A DNA stretch of 64,000 nucleotides, taken from assembly GCA_003117195.1 (NCBI GenBank), contig BDSI01000198.1, forward strand, positions 62,001-126,000, written 5' to 3'. The translations under genes were made by a program, and so were the position numbers. This DNA is from Eudorina sp. 2006-703-Eu-15. Lineage: Eukaryota > Chlorophyta > Chlorophyceae > Chlamydomonadales > Volvocaceae. Below the pieces are notes generated by a model. The model did no database searches. It saw nothing but the letters and a program-made list of their open reading frames with translations, and had not been told where the DNA came from. Positions 47,980 to 58,854 of this stretch are shown in pieces (within the stretch, counting starts at the first letter, position 1; each line of letters opens with the position of its first letter).

Positions 47980-49499
47980 AAGCGGCCGCGGACACTGGCG
48001 AATCATTCACCCAAGAAGGGCCGCGCCTGTGCGGTGCAGCGGCTGGCGCGCAGGAGCCAGCCGCGCTGCGCTGTTAGAACCCAACCCATAAATAAAGCAA
48101 ATGGATCGATTAGGGGCTGCAAAGGTTTCGGTTGAGATGCTCGCTTTCCTGGTGGGGTTGCATGATCAAACATGCCCAAGCTTGGTCGGGGTTAGACCCG
48201 TGGATGTGCGTATTGGTGCGTTGTCACCGACTGCAGCGTGTGTAGCGTCGGTGGTACGCACGTGGCATCTATCAGTTGATCGCAGGCTGTTGAGATTTGT
48301 CCCGGTGCTGGCAAAGGGCGCCAGGGTGGGTGCGATCAGGTGGTCTCTGCTGACGTCGCGGTCTCACCTGGGAGTGGGTTGTACTATGTCGAGGGCTCGG
48401 CCAAACTGGAACAGTAGGCAGGCAGCTTGCTGCATGTGTATTTACATGCGCGGGTGGGCATGCCTGGAGCAGCGCGCGACGTTATGAGCCTGTTTGAGTG
48501 GATGGATGTCGGAAGCAATATTCTTTTCAGCTAACCCAGATTCAAACGTGTACTGCTCTGGGTGGATTGTGGGGTATAGGCACTGGTGCGAGAGCCCGCG
48601 TGTGCAACGGCCAAGTGCGGCCCGATAGGGTTTTATTTCACGCTGCACTGTAAGGCCAGGGGCTATTCCCCCGGGTGACTGGGGCAGATGTTGCGATGAG
48701 CGCACTGTTGCGCTACTAGACTCTGTTGGAGGACATAAATTCGTTTTGCCAGATTGGCGGCGCAGACTGTGCACTTCGTGGAGACGGCCTTGGAGAGATC
48801 CTCCAACAGATGCTTGACGCGACATGCCCCTGGGGTGCGTCCCGCAGGATCCCGCTGCTGCATTGTTTGTAGTATTTTTTCTCGCATGAGATGCACAGAA
48901 GGTACGATGCCGAAGGTCACGTTGAGCTCATTACGAGGATGTGGGGCTCCAAGTACTGACAGGCGCCCACATAACCCTACAATGTATGTTACGCACATTG
49001 TAGCTCTTCTACACCCAAACCTGAACATTTGCATAGAATTCCTCGATTCTGGTAAACACATTAGCTTTACAGGTCGGGTCTTACCCTTCTTGTGGAATCG
49101 AACGGCGTGGCCGTTCAATTACCAGCTTCGACGCCGAATACGTACCCTCATGTACACTGCTGCAAGCTTGCACTGCACCCGCCTCCTGCCAGCCAGCAGG
49201 CGGCCTACCACTCCGCCGTTGCGCAGTTGGCAACCCGCCACATCACAATTTTGCATGAAAAACTCCTCCCCGTTCGGAAAAGTGCGCCTGCACGCTGCGA
49301 CCCCAAGCATGCTGGATCCTCAAATCGACGGTCTCCGATGTCCGCGTCACTTCCCGGCGTCATGCCTCACTCCTTCGTACCCGCACTCATGCAGGTCCGG
49401 GCCGTCATTTGTCATATTGTCTGCGCTGCTCAGCTCATGCACCAGAAAGTCAGTTATACATCATTGGGCATGTCCCAGTGTGAATCATACGCCAAAGTT
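47980..49499. other. Convergent spacer G6PD / LSM14
   Basis: Holds the 3' UTR of G6PD and that of the minus-strand LSM14 gene. TTACA at 49,067 (TGTAA on the minus strand) suggests a ~430-base UTR for the latter. A long plus-strand open frame (48,754-49,680) runs antisense into the LSM14 exons and has no domain. Confidence 0.45.
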
Positions 49500-51881
49500 T
49501 CAGTTGCGGCCGCGGCCACCGCGACCACCGCCGTTCGGAACGCCCGTCGCGTGTGGCCTCAAGCCCCGACCGCCGCCGCTGCCGCCGTCGCGACCACCGC
49601 CCTGCAGAGTGGAAAGCCGCGTTTGCAATCAGTCAGGTGTGATTCGGCCATCGCTTGAAGGCAGTACGTGTCCCAACTAAAATCGTCTCCCTCCCAACTA
49701 AATGCCTTTCCCATAGCATGCCGACTCACCCGACCGCCGATGTCGCCGCGCCCCCGGCCGCCCCGGCCCCGGCCGCGTCCACCGTAGTTGTAGTTGTGCC
49801 GCAGCCCACCCAAGCCGCCGAAGGTCTCCATGTCAAGACGCCGCGCGTCTGCAGCCCGCTGGCGACCATCTCCACGGCCATCAACCCGAGGGGCCCCGAC
49901 AGCACTGGGAGCAGCACCTGCTCCGCTGTCGATGTTCAGACGCTCGAGTGTCTCACACGAGATTGCATCGAAGAAGTCATCCCGCACATACGCGCCCCGG
50001 GCCTTGACAGCCTCCCCAATTTCCTGTGCATAAACATCACACAGCGATGATTGCATGCAAGTGTCAGCTTGCACTGAATGGATGCCAGACCCAGGCAAAT
50101 TCGCTGCCTGCTTATATGCGCGTATTACTCATTCGGTAAATAAATATCCCCTCCCGTCCCCTTTCGTTCTAGACATGCCTGCCTTCAATCCGTTCTGAAC
50201 ATGCCTTCCGTCTTGCGCGTGGCTTAAATCGTCACAGTTCGCAACGCACCTTGGCTACCTCCTCCTTCTTGAACTTTGCGTTCTGCTCTTCGAAATTGAA
50301 ATCCTCTGCGGGCACGGGCAGCGGCATTGGCGAGGCCGCCCCGGCTGGCCCCGCACCTGCCGCCGGCGGTGGGGGGGGGCGCGGCGCCGGCGCCGGGCCA
50401 CGCCCACCCGGCGGGGGCGGAGCACCCCGGCCCCCGTTGACCTGATACGGCGCCTGCGGGCCGCCGCGGCCACCGCCACGTCCACCAGCAGCAGGCCCGG
50501 GCGCGGGGCCCCTGCCACCCCCGCGACCAACTGCACGCAAGACATGAAAGGTTATGAGAAATAACTGGGGTACATATACAACAAGACTACCGGCGGAATC
50601 CAAGGGGCAGTCCTGATGCACATACCAGCAGCCGCCTGAGCGTAGTTTGAAGGCTTTGGGGGAGGCTGCTGAGGCGCAGGAGGCGCGCGCGGCATTGCGG
50701 GAGCCACCTGAACCTGCGGAGCCACCTTCTGTGCAGAGGCAGGTGCAACCGGTGGCGCAGACGCCCTGCAAAGCAAACATCCCACACACAATTAGGAACG
50801 ACAACATTATGTACGGTACTCCGTAAGCCAAGGATGACCTCCTATCGCCTATGATTGCGACCTGCGACCTCCCAAACCTTCGTCCCGTAGCTATGAGAAA
50901 CTCACGTGTACGCAGGCTGCGGCGGGGGCGGCGCCTGAGGCTGCGGCGGTGGCTGCGAAGCTACGGGTGCCCACTGGTCCGTCCCTGGTCAAGAGAAAGG
51001 GGGATAACATGTTGGCCTGATATATGATGTGGGGGTCAACACAGTCATACGAACGTGATTACAGCTTCCAGACACAGCGCAGCATGCTGCGTAGCAAGTT
51101 AACCGTGTAGCTTAACTGCGAGGGCATGGGATAACCCACAACCGCCCAACAAGCAACCCCCGCTCACCGTACACTGGCGCCGCGTAAGGCTGCGCTGTTG
51201 GCATCGCCGGTTGCGCCCATGGGTTCTGCGAGAGCAGGATGTGATTTACCTTGGGCACCGTTGGACCGAAACAAAATGAGACGACGTTTGCGAACGACAT
51301 TCGCTAACGACCGGTTAACCACTTTGAGAAAATTCCAATAAACGTTTGAGTTTGTACAGACCGTGTCTGTGAGATTTTGCGTTACTCACAGGTTGGAGAG
51401 GTTCACTGGGCGGGGGTGGAGGTGGCGCAGGAGGAGCTGCAGGAGCAGGCCCCGGTACTGTTCCGGGTGGGCCCAGCACCGTGAGATCCTTTATGTCATC
51501 ACCTGCATAGAAATGCCAGTCGCAACTTCAGGGAAGCTCCGCAAGCGCACAGATCGCAGTCCGGAGAAGCCCGGGCCTGACCACTCTTCAAGGTGCCGAG
51601 CTCACCCTTGAAGATGATATAGTCGTAAACCTCGTTGCTGGGCGGCACTTGCGGTCCGCCGACTCGCCGCCCCTCCGTCCCGAAAGACCTCACTGCACAG
51701 AAAACGAACAGGTTGGAACCTCGCCGGAGCGCGCGCCCTCCCCAGAAATTTTCTCCTTTCGATCACCTTGAGACAGCGCGATGCTGCTCTCCTCCATGTT
51801 GATGTTATACAGGATGCCTTCATAGCGAATGTCGCTTTTGGAAACAAGACTAATCAGTGAATTAAGGTAGTTCTCCCCCAT
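49500..51881 (-). CDS. LSM14: LSM14/Scd6/DCP5-type mRNP protein
   Basis: Nine exons on the minus strand: 51881-51767, 51692-51606, 51502-51390, 51225-51168, 50984-50906, 50765-50626, 50530-50250, 50023-49730, 49601-49500. Frame kept, 422 residues. Residues ~1-80 are the divergent LSm domain ('YEGILYNINMEESSIALS', 'VRSFGTEGRR', 'VYDYIIFKGDDIKDL'). Proline-rich and RGG/GGR-rich linkers follow. Then come the three hallmark boxes: DFDF-like 'DFNFEEQNAKFKKEEVAK', FFD-like 'YVRDDFFDAISCE', and TFG-like 'RRLDMETFGGLGG'. A second RGG tail ends the protein. The family represses translation and promotes decapping in cytoplasmic P-bodies. The ATG is fixed by the LSm start. Its promoter is shared with the next gene. 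Confidence 0.95.
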
Positions 51882-52150
51882 TTTTGGTTCTTGGGTGCAC
51901 GCGAGCCCTACGCCGAGAAACTCGACAGGTTAAGATATCAGGTTGCATACAAAAATGTTGCCAAATGCGACGTACGACATTGCACGACTTTGCCTTCTTT
52001 CTACGTGCCTTCTATCTTGAGCGCTTGATAGAATATTTACACAGTACGTTCTGCCATTAACAGAGGAAGGCTGCGCAAGGGGCCAGCTGCTTCGGTGCGA
52101 GCCGGGAGAACCGCTTTTGCAGGCAAGCGGTTGCTGTAGGAGTGGACATC
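51882..52150. promoter_or_regulatory. Bidirectional promoter region LSM14 / 130-residue gene
   Basis: 269 bases separate two divergent start codons. Both 5' UTRs must fit inside. No clear TATA box in either direction. Confidence 0.5.
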
Positions 52151-52832
52151 ATGGCTTTCATTCTCGAGTATCTCTCGTATGTTTGGAACAAGAACAATGA
52201 CGATTCTGCTTCGTACAAGGAGTGGACTGAGTTTCTTGATGTCGCGGAGAAGGACCGCCGGCGCGAGTAAGCCATGATTTTGCTAGTTTTATCATACTAG
52301 CTGGTATCGTGTTGACGTGCGCTCAAAGTTGCTGAGACGTGGTCCTCACTGGCCACCGCAGTCGCATTATTGCTTGGCGCGAGCGTGTCATGTACGATGA
52401 CTATGCGGTAAACGCCGAGGAGCCCATCGTGTACAAGCGCACGGCCGGGTAAGCGCAGGTTATGGGGAGACCCGGCGCGTGCGTGTGTGTTGTGGGTGCG
52501 TCCCGACACCCTTTGCGTTTGGCACCTTGACGTGGACGACGCAGGTTCGTTTGGCGCGAGGTTGACCACACGGGAAAGCACAAGAATCGGAACCATACGG
52601 TGAGCGTGTTCATGCAAGCAGAAGCTCGTTCCTGACTTGCATTATGGCGTTTTCCTATGCTGGTGTCCAAACCCTTGCCCTCTCTTGGCCCTTCCAGTAC
52701 CTGTACAACCTGCACTCGTTTGGTCACCGGACGTTCAGCCGGCGTGACCAGGCGGAGCTGGCGGCCGCTGAGCAGGCGGTAGCGGACCGGGTGAGCAAGG
52801 GCGAGCTCGGAGGCCTGTCGCCACTCGCGTGA
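52151..52832 (+). CDS. Unrecognised 130-residue hydrophilic protein
   Basis: Four exons: 52151-52266, 52362-52448, 52545-52599, 52698-52832, all in phase, 130 residues. The N-terminus 'MAFILEYLSYVWNKNNDDSA' could be a short amphipathic anchor. The rest is charged and rich in Arg, Glu and Tyr ('RRRDRIIAWRERVMYDDYAV', 'GFVWREVDHTGKHKNRNHT', 'FGHRTFSRRDQAELAAAEQA'). There is no zinc motif, signal peptide or membrane span. The unusual density of Trp, Tyr and His suggests a conserved structural protein, perhaps an accessory subunit of an organellar complex. No family name is justified. TGTAA signals lie at 53,267 and 53,287. It is divergent from LSM14 and convergent with RNase H2 subunit C. Confidence 0.75.
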
Positions 52833-53321
52833 CCGGATTATTCTGGCGACACATATCCGCGGCGTGAGCGCCCTGGGCAGCTTTACCGGTTGAATCTCGA
52901 TTCAATGGAACGTGAAAACGTCACACACAAGGGTTATCGTGTGGTCTGCTGTTTTTTGGGGAATTAGCTGCATCCGTGTAGTCCATTTGTCCAGTTCGTG
53001 TCGGCGGATGTCTGGAGGCTGCCAATAGGCTGTAGCTGAAGTTATGTTGCGGCTGTGTTTAAGGAACCTAGGATGGCTTAAAAAGTGTGGCCGATTGCTG
53101 GTGTATCCGGGACTGGCGCCGGGGGGTATGACCACAAGTCAATTTACACGAGTTGATGCTTTGGCGCGCATCCACGCACATGGTCCTGCTACACGCCCGC
53201 CGCACGTGGGTCCATGCCAGGAACCGGTTGCTGTTACCTTCACGAATAGCACGGTGTCCGGTCTGGTGTAAGTTACGACCACGTGATGTAATCCTTGCAT
53301 AAGGATGCATATTATCTCTGA

Positions 53322-54255
53322 TCATGTAGCAGAGGCGATATTTGACTGGATAGCGGACAGCTCTTCCTCAACCTCGTCCAACCCGACCGCGGCATGTACC
53401 TGCGAGAGCGCCACGGGACCCCTCGCTTGTCCAGCTATAACAGAGGCTGGTGATCCTGACAGCTGAGTCTCCCGGCTAACAACGTGTATGCAGTTTGGCT
53501 CTGTGACGCCATCGAGGTACCCCTGGGTTCAGGGCCTTGTGCTCAAACGGAGCCAGGGGAAAGCAGTCACACATGCACACACACACACACGTTACTGCAG
53601 TCTCACTCACATATCGACAGCGTAACCCCGCGCCATGCCATGTTGCATGGACATGAACATGACTATACACGGTGCTATACTAACAGGCGCGTGAATTACA
53701 TGCTGTGAAGCCATCCCCGCTGCCTACCGAGTTCGAAGCCGCACACCAGTCCAGGGTGCGCCTGATTGGGTCGCTGGGGCCCGGGGCAACGTCATGTGCC
53801 CAGATGGTCAAGGAGCTGAACGTAGAGCTGGTGGTCCACTGCCGCTGGCACTCGTCGGAACTGCTTTGCGCGCTGTGAGCGCGGACCAGTATCCCCTTGT
53901 AGCCATCGGGCAACAGCACCGGCGCACCTGCAAAATCGTGCATGTCGGAGTTGCTTGTAATACTTGGTGATAAACCCAGTGGAAAGTTTGCTTCGGCGTA
54001 CCTTTGAGCAGTCGTCCTCTCAAGGAAGTTTCGTGAGGGTCTGTGGCCGATGCGGGCGGAAGTACCTTCAGGATTTTTCGGCGGTGGCCGCTAGGGGCCG
54101 CCCGTGGTTCATGACTTCAACTCACCAACCTGTCCCGAAATCCACTTGTCCTTCAGCTGTGACGTTGTCGTGTTCTGCCCAAGCTTGATGGGCAAGTTAT
54201 GTACGTCGTCCTCCCTGGGCTCTGGTGGGACCGTGATGGTTCCAGTCGGCGCCAT
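53322..54255 (-). CDS. RNASEH2C: Ribonuclease H2 subunit C
   Basis: Four exons on the minus strand: 54255-54130, 54065-54002, 53927-53728, 53399-53322, giving 155 residues (human protein 164). Family blocks: 'VHNLPIKLG' near residue 18, 'SLRGRLLKG' near 56, 'LLPDGYKGILV' near 69, 'WTTSSTFSSLTIWAHDVAPG' near 93, then 'RRTLDWCAASNSVHAAVG'. Subunit C is a non-catalytic partner of the RNase H2 complex, which removes ribonucleotides and RNA:DNA hybrids in the nucleus. The donor of intron 1 (GTTGGT) is non-consensus; a better GTGAGT lies four bases downstream but gives a frame that fails. TTACA at 53,144 marks a 3' end that would overlap the neighbouring plus-strand transcript. Confidence 0.85.
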
Positions 54256-54703
54256 GTAGCGAATTTTTAGTTTATAAATAATTTGCAGCCTACCCAAGAG
54301 GTCCGTTATAAAAGGACGGGTATACTTAGCCAGAAAGTTATTCCCGCCAAATTGGAGACCTGAACACTTCAACACTTCAAAGGAGAGTTCTGTAATAAAA
54401 TCTGGTTTCCTTATATCTATTTCACTCTGATATTGTGAGCAGCTTGTCACCAAGCAATTGAAACGTGGCAAAGAGGAGAAATACCGGTACCTGACTACCG
54501 GACGCTAAGGAAGTCGGTTATCTCGGTGTCGGGTATATGGAGATTGGACACAGTCAATTGAAAGCAGTGGATGGAACGATGGATGTTACAAGCTTTGGCG
54601 AGCTCGTACGGTTCATACGAACCTGAAGGCTCATGAACCGCTCAAACAGCGTGGAAACAGAGAAAGGGAGACAATGAGCGCATCTCTCTGGTCGAGTCGC
54701 TTA
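54256..54703. other. Upstream spacer of RNASEH2C
   Basis: AT-richer than surroundings. The RNASEH2C frame stays open upstream of its first ATG but without conserved residues. No other gene seen. Confidence 0.4.
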
Positions 54704-55285
54704 TTAAGAAGGCGAAGCGGCTGAAGGCCTCAGGTGCCGTACGGTGCCGTTCGCCTGCTGCACAAGCATTTCAGCTGGCAGTGCAGCATTGTCGGCAACA
54801 TCGATGACCTCGTCAAATGCCTGAACAAGACAGCCTGATTTGGCGATGTGCTGGGGCTTGCTGTCCGTGCCTGGGTCAAGCAAGCCTCCACCCGGGGTTC
54901 GGTTTCGGCCCTCAGAGGTTGCACTCTTAGTTGCAGGTAAGCCTTCAGCAAGGCCGCAAGACTCGCATATGTAACGGTGTTCTTGCGCCAGAACGGCTGG
55001 GGTTGAACGTGGAGGAGGGCAGGGAAAAGGGGCGCTTTCCGGCATTTCGGCAATGGACCTTGTTGGGCATCGTGCCGGACAAGTAGGGGTCGGCTTCCTC
55101 GAAGCCGGAAAAGGGCGGGGCCCCCTATAATCCGTACAGGCCGCTTGCTTCAGAAAGAAAACTCTATTACCGCGCAACAGTGTGAGAGAGTGAAAGGTTG
55201 CCATTGGGGGTGTCGTTGATGTTGAAGGGGGATCGGCGTGCATAGATTCACCAAGCCCAAACACGTCGGCAGCCCCGAAACCATC
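54704..55285 (-). CDS. Candidate exon(s) of an unknown minus-strand gene
   Basis: An acceptor at 55,286-55,287 is followed by one open frame of 193 codons to a TAA at 54,704-54,706. It contains protein-like stretches: 'DGFGAADVFGLGESMHADP', 'EHRYICESCGLAEG' (a possible single zinc knuckle) and 'AFDEVIDVADNAALPAEM'. The middle is low-complexity, so an intron may lie inside. The upstream exon was not found. The plus strand also carries short open stretches here. No family recognised. Confidence 0.4.
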   Translation of the reverse strand, partial: DGFGAADVFGLGESMHADPPSTSTTPPMATFHSLTLLRGNRVFFLKQAACTDYRGPRPFPASRKPTPTCPARCPTRSIAEMPESAPFPCPPPRSTPAVLAQEHRYICESCGLAEGLPATKSATSEGRNRTPGGGLLDPGTDSKPQHIAKSGCLVQAFDEVIDVADNAALPAEMLVQQANGTVRHLRPSAASPS

Positions 55286-55979
55286 CTGCAGTACGCGCCG
55301 CCGGCGACGGCGGTCATCGTATCGGCACTATGGTAACGATAGTGCACTACCACATCCGTCTGTGAAGCAGATGATCACAAAGCAAGCTTGAAGCATCCTT
55401 GTTTTGCCGTGAAACTGTAGTTGTTTGGTCCGTCGGCAGGCATGCAACCCTTCAGTTGCACGCCCGCGTGAACCTCTAAAGTTTGCTATCAATAGTTACA
55501 TAGCAAATGTAAGGCAAAAACAGGGTGCGAAAAAGCCGCGGTGAGACCCGGACTTTGGGCCATCGGAACTGGAGAACTCGTTGGCACTCGGTACGCTATC
55601 CCTTTGCATCTTGAAACTTTGATTCAGTACATATTGTTGATTTGTATTCATCTGGCAAGACAGAAAGGCAAATCTTGATGTTGGTGGTATCTTGATGTTC
55701 AAACATCAGAACACTATCGAAGTTCAATTTAGCACGCGCCGCCCATTCCTAATTCAAGTATTCATCACGCGGCACCCGTTGCAACAAATATGAGCGCGAG
55801 AGGCGTTGGTTGGATGTTGACTCGGGTCCATGGGGACCGCGGAGCTTTACTTTGACCGTTTGTGCGCAAAGAATTTTTTTCAGCCAAACCAAAGTTACCT
55901 TGCAATAGAGGACAATTAATATGACAAACATAGCGAATTAGTTTAGCGGATAATGAACGTTTTGCCGTTACCGGACACA

Positions 55980-55992
55980 CGGACACGGACAC

Positions 55993-56060
<68 letters not shown>
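55980..56060. repeat. (AC)n microsatellite with ACACGG prelude
   Basis: About 30 AC units preceded by three or four ACGGAC-type hexamers. Confidence 0.95.
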
Positions 56061-56063
<3 letters not shown>

Positions 56064-56079
56064 CATGGGCAATCCTAGG

Positions 56080-56121
56080 GGGCGGGGCCCCCCGAACGCG
56101 CTTCGCGCTGGGGCCCCGCCC
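56080..56121. repeat. GC-rich palindrome (12-base perfect arms)
   Basis: GGGCGGGGCCCC at 56,080-56,091 pairs perfectly with GGGGCCCCGCCC at 56,110-56,121. The 18-base loop contains a smaller GCGC-TTC-GCGC hairpin. One arm recurs at 55,113-55,125, next to a second small hairpin (CGGCTTC-CTC-GAAGCCG, 55,091-55,107). Confidence 0.85.
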
Positions 56122-57668
56122 AAAAATTATGACTTTTACATGCGCGTCATTTTTTCATGGATAGCCTCGCCAATCTGAGCTTGGTAAGCTGGCGTCGCTG
56201 CCGTCGTAACAGGCTGTCACTGTTGGGACTGCCCGTTTCGACGGCACATCGACGCCAGCAATGCAAACATGAAAGTTGTGTCATGACACACTGCGTGCTG
56301 TGCAAGTTGGGTGCGGAGGATGGCCAGGGACTTGCAAGGCCGTCATGATGTAAACTTGTTGGACCTTCCATGCTGCGATTCATCGCACCCAACGTATGAA
56401 TGACCTCCTTGTGTCGCATGGTAAGACCCCTGTATCGATGGACTGATTTATACCGAACGAGTCATCCCAGCCAGAACGACAAGTGTCCTTTTCCAGCCTT
56501 CCCACTTTACCGACCTGCTACACCCGTGCAAAATTTACCCTCATAAGCACGGTAGCGAAGTGCTTTCCATCATTTCCCACCTGACCACACATGACTTCCT
56601 TACTATCCTGTCACCACGGCGTCGACGTCCTTTCCCACATCATTAATACACCGCATGCATGCGAATCTGGCGACACCCAAGTTTGCCCTCACGGACATAA
56701 ACTGGGCATGTACTGCCGCAACGGAAATGCACCAAACTGCCGCGTGGCAAATCTGACCAAGCAATTGCTTGCAACACCGATCTACCTACAACAGCCCACT
56801 CGGCGACGAATCGCCGCGCGGTACGTGGCCACTTTCGCCAGGCGCAAGCCAGACGGCTGTGGCACATGTTCGTGTCCGCCCAAGGTTACGTGTGGCAAAG
56901 CTACTGTATTCAGTGCTCACGTTCCCAAATAGGCACAATGAACTATTGCAACAACAGGAAGACACAAGGGCAACAACACGCTGAGAACCCATATTCCCGC
57001 CGCTGCCAAACCCAACAAACAGGCGCCGCAAGCAACCCTGGTACATACGAGAATTTCGCCGTACTCGCCCGCGGGCCGGTCGGGCACCGCGAGGGAGGCG
57101 AACAGTCATGGCGCCGCCTTCCGCCGGGTACCCATCCCGGAGCTCGGGCGCAGGACTAGTCCCGCAGCCGTGCCGTACATTGGTAAGGTCCAAAAACCGC
57201 ACATATGAAAGAGCACGCAGTCTTGAACTAAACACAAAAATGGCGCACTGTAGTGTATGCTGGTCATGTTGAGACAAGTGCAGGCACCTTTTGACGATAC
57301 AGCAAGAAAAGCCCATGTCCCTAAATATCAGAACCATGTCTTCCTATGCGGAAAAGCTTGCCTGTCCCCATGCCTGCACCGTTCCTCGGGACATCAACTG
57401 CCCACTTTTTCCGCTCGCGGAGCCTGCGACAGGTCGGGCGGAAGCCCACTGACTCCACTGACCCGCTGTAAGAAACACTTGTTGTACATTACTCCCATGG
57501 TGGTACAAAGCGACTAACGCAACCAGGGCGGTTCTCAAACTGAAGGCTGCTCGCGCTGGCGGGTTACCGCAGACAGCAGCGCAAAGCGGAGCCCCGAGAT
57601 ATAACCAAAAACGTGCCGGGACGGTAGCCAGCGCTGCTGCAATGACGTCGTAACACCCAAAGCGGCAG

Positions 57669-58363
57669 TTACCAATTGCCCTCCTGCACGAGAGTTATGC
57701 ACGAGAGTTATGCACGAGAGTTATGCACGAGAGTTATCGAGGATTTGATGAGGGTATGCTGGGGACCGTCGGCACGCCGCTCGCACGCACACGTCCGCAG
57801 ACACAGCTTGCACTCCCACTGAAACGTACCTTCATCACTTTAGCTTTCTCGATAATGTACTTGCCCTCCTTGTACTTCTGGCTGTCCTCGAACGCGTGCT
57901 CCTGCAATAACGCGTGCGGCCGACCGTGAACACTCCCGCAACACCATGAACAGCTTTTGGAAGCAACTCACATACTTCCAGCCAAGAACCGTGTTGCAGG
58001 AGGTGCAGTATATGTCGGCCACAGTGTGCAGGCCAGTAATCAGGACGCGCTCCTCCTTTGGACCGAGCGAGACATTCACCCTGCGTCGCAAGAACGAACA
58101 ATACTCAGAATACCACCCTGATTCTAGCGCTTGCCAAAATCAGCAGGCCACTCACGCGTTGTTAATGAGGTACGCACGGCCATGGCGTCCCTGGAACGCC
58201 TGCGCGCAAGAAAAGGTCCGTGTCGAAGTCTGTCCGTGTTGGGCCTGTGAAGTTATCGCGGTACCTTGCTTATGATGTCGTCATGGTCTGCCGCGTGTGC
58301 CCTGCAGGTAGCACAGCTGTAGATGCGCGGGCCAGACAGGTATTGCTTGAACGGCCGGCCCAT
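57669..58363 (-). CDS. Yippee-like (YPEL) zinc-binding protein
   Basis: Five exons on the minus strand: 58363-58265, 58199-58156, 58080-57972, 57901-57830, 57683-57669. Frame kept, 112 residues, usual for the family. It begins '[20 protein letters not shown]'; C-x2-C here and 'YCTSC' in '[17 protein letters not shown]' form the zinc site. '[11 protein letters not shown]' and '[15 protein letters not shown]' are canonical. The last exon encodes only four residues (EGNW) and stop, matching the short K-D-N-G-W-type tail of relatives. Yippee proteins are small, highly conserved nuclear/centrosomal or E3-associated proteins; the exact role here is unknown. The intron 1 donor GTACCG is weak. A 13-base tandem repeat ends right at the final acceptor. 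Confidence 0.93.
57685..57737. repeat. 13-base tandem repeat x 4 at a splice acceptor
   Basis: Plus-strand unit CACGAGAGTTATG in four perfect or near-perfect copies. On the transcribed (minus) strand each copy reads CTCTCGTGCAT; the copy nearest the exon reads CTCTCGTGCAG and is the 3' splice site of the Yippee gene's last exon. Confidence 0.9.
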
Positions 58364-58854
58364 GACTACGCACGGAGAGGACCGCACAAAGGAGGTGATT
58401 CAAAGTAAGACGTGCGATTTTGACATGAAGCTAGGTTTGCAATTACACGACAGGGAGTCATCGGGGTGCTTCTTAGGCATTTCGAGGCTCCGAGACCAGT
58501 TTCAATAGGGCATCTACGCCAAAACGAAAAAAGGCCTAAGCTAAAGTCCTTTCTTTAAAATATTATTTATGGCACCAGGCTCGTCCTGCGTGTCAGCGAG
58601 CAGCGTGTTGGGCAGTTGATTTGTTTGGTTTAGCGCACAAGCCTCGCTGCAAGTTGGTCGATATACCATGTATTTAATTTATGGAGGAAATTTTAACAAG
58701 GATGTGCAGCAAGCTGATGTGTGTTTGCCGTCTCGGGAATTCGGATGACATCATTCGGCAAGTCATTGGCAGAACCAGGGAAATGAACCGTTGAAGCGTT
58801 GAAGCCTTCTAGGCGCTGAAAAATTCTTACTCCCAATATAACTGCAAACGCAAA
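58364..58854. promoter_or_regulatory. Divergent promoter region Yippee / HSP20-like gene
   Basis: About 490 bases between two divergent start codons. An AT-rich patch with TTTAAAATATTATTTATGG lies near 58,554. No gene in between. Confidence 0.45.

Larger units (their letters stand above)
55286..57668. other. AT-richer spacer with repeats, no gene recognised
   Basis: Contains the (AC)n microsatellite and the GC-rich palindrome listed separately. Plus and minus open frames between 56.2 and 57.3 kb have no family motif or convincing splice chain. Confidence 0.4.

Noticed and set aside
48754..49680. 308-residue plus-strand frame
   Set aside because: Antisense to the LSM14 3' UTR and last exon, with no motif and no conserved-looking blocks.
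56786..57337. 183-residue minus-strand frame near the Yippee gene
   Set aside because: Composition irregular, no family motif, no splice chain.
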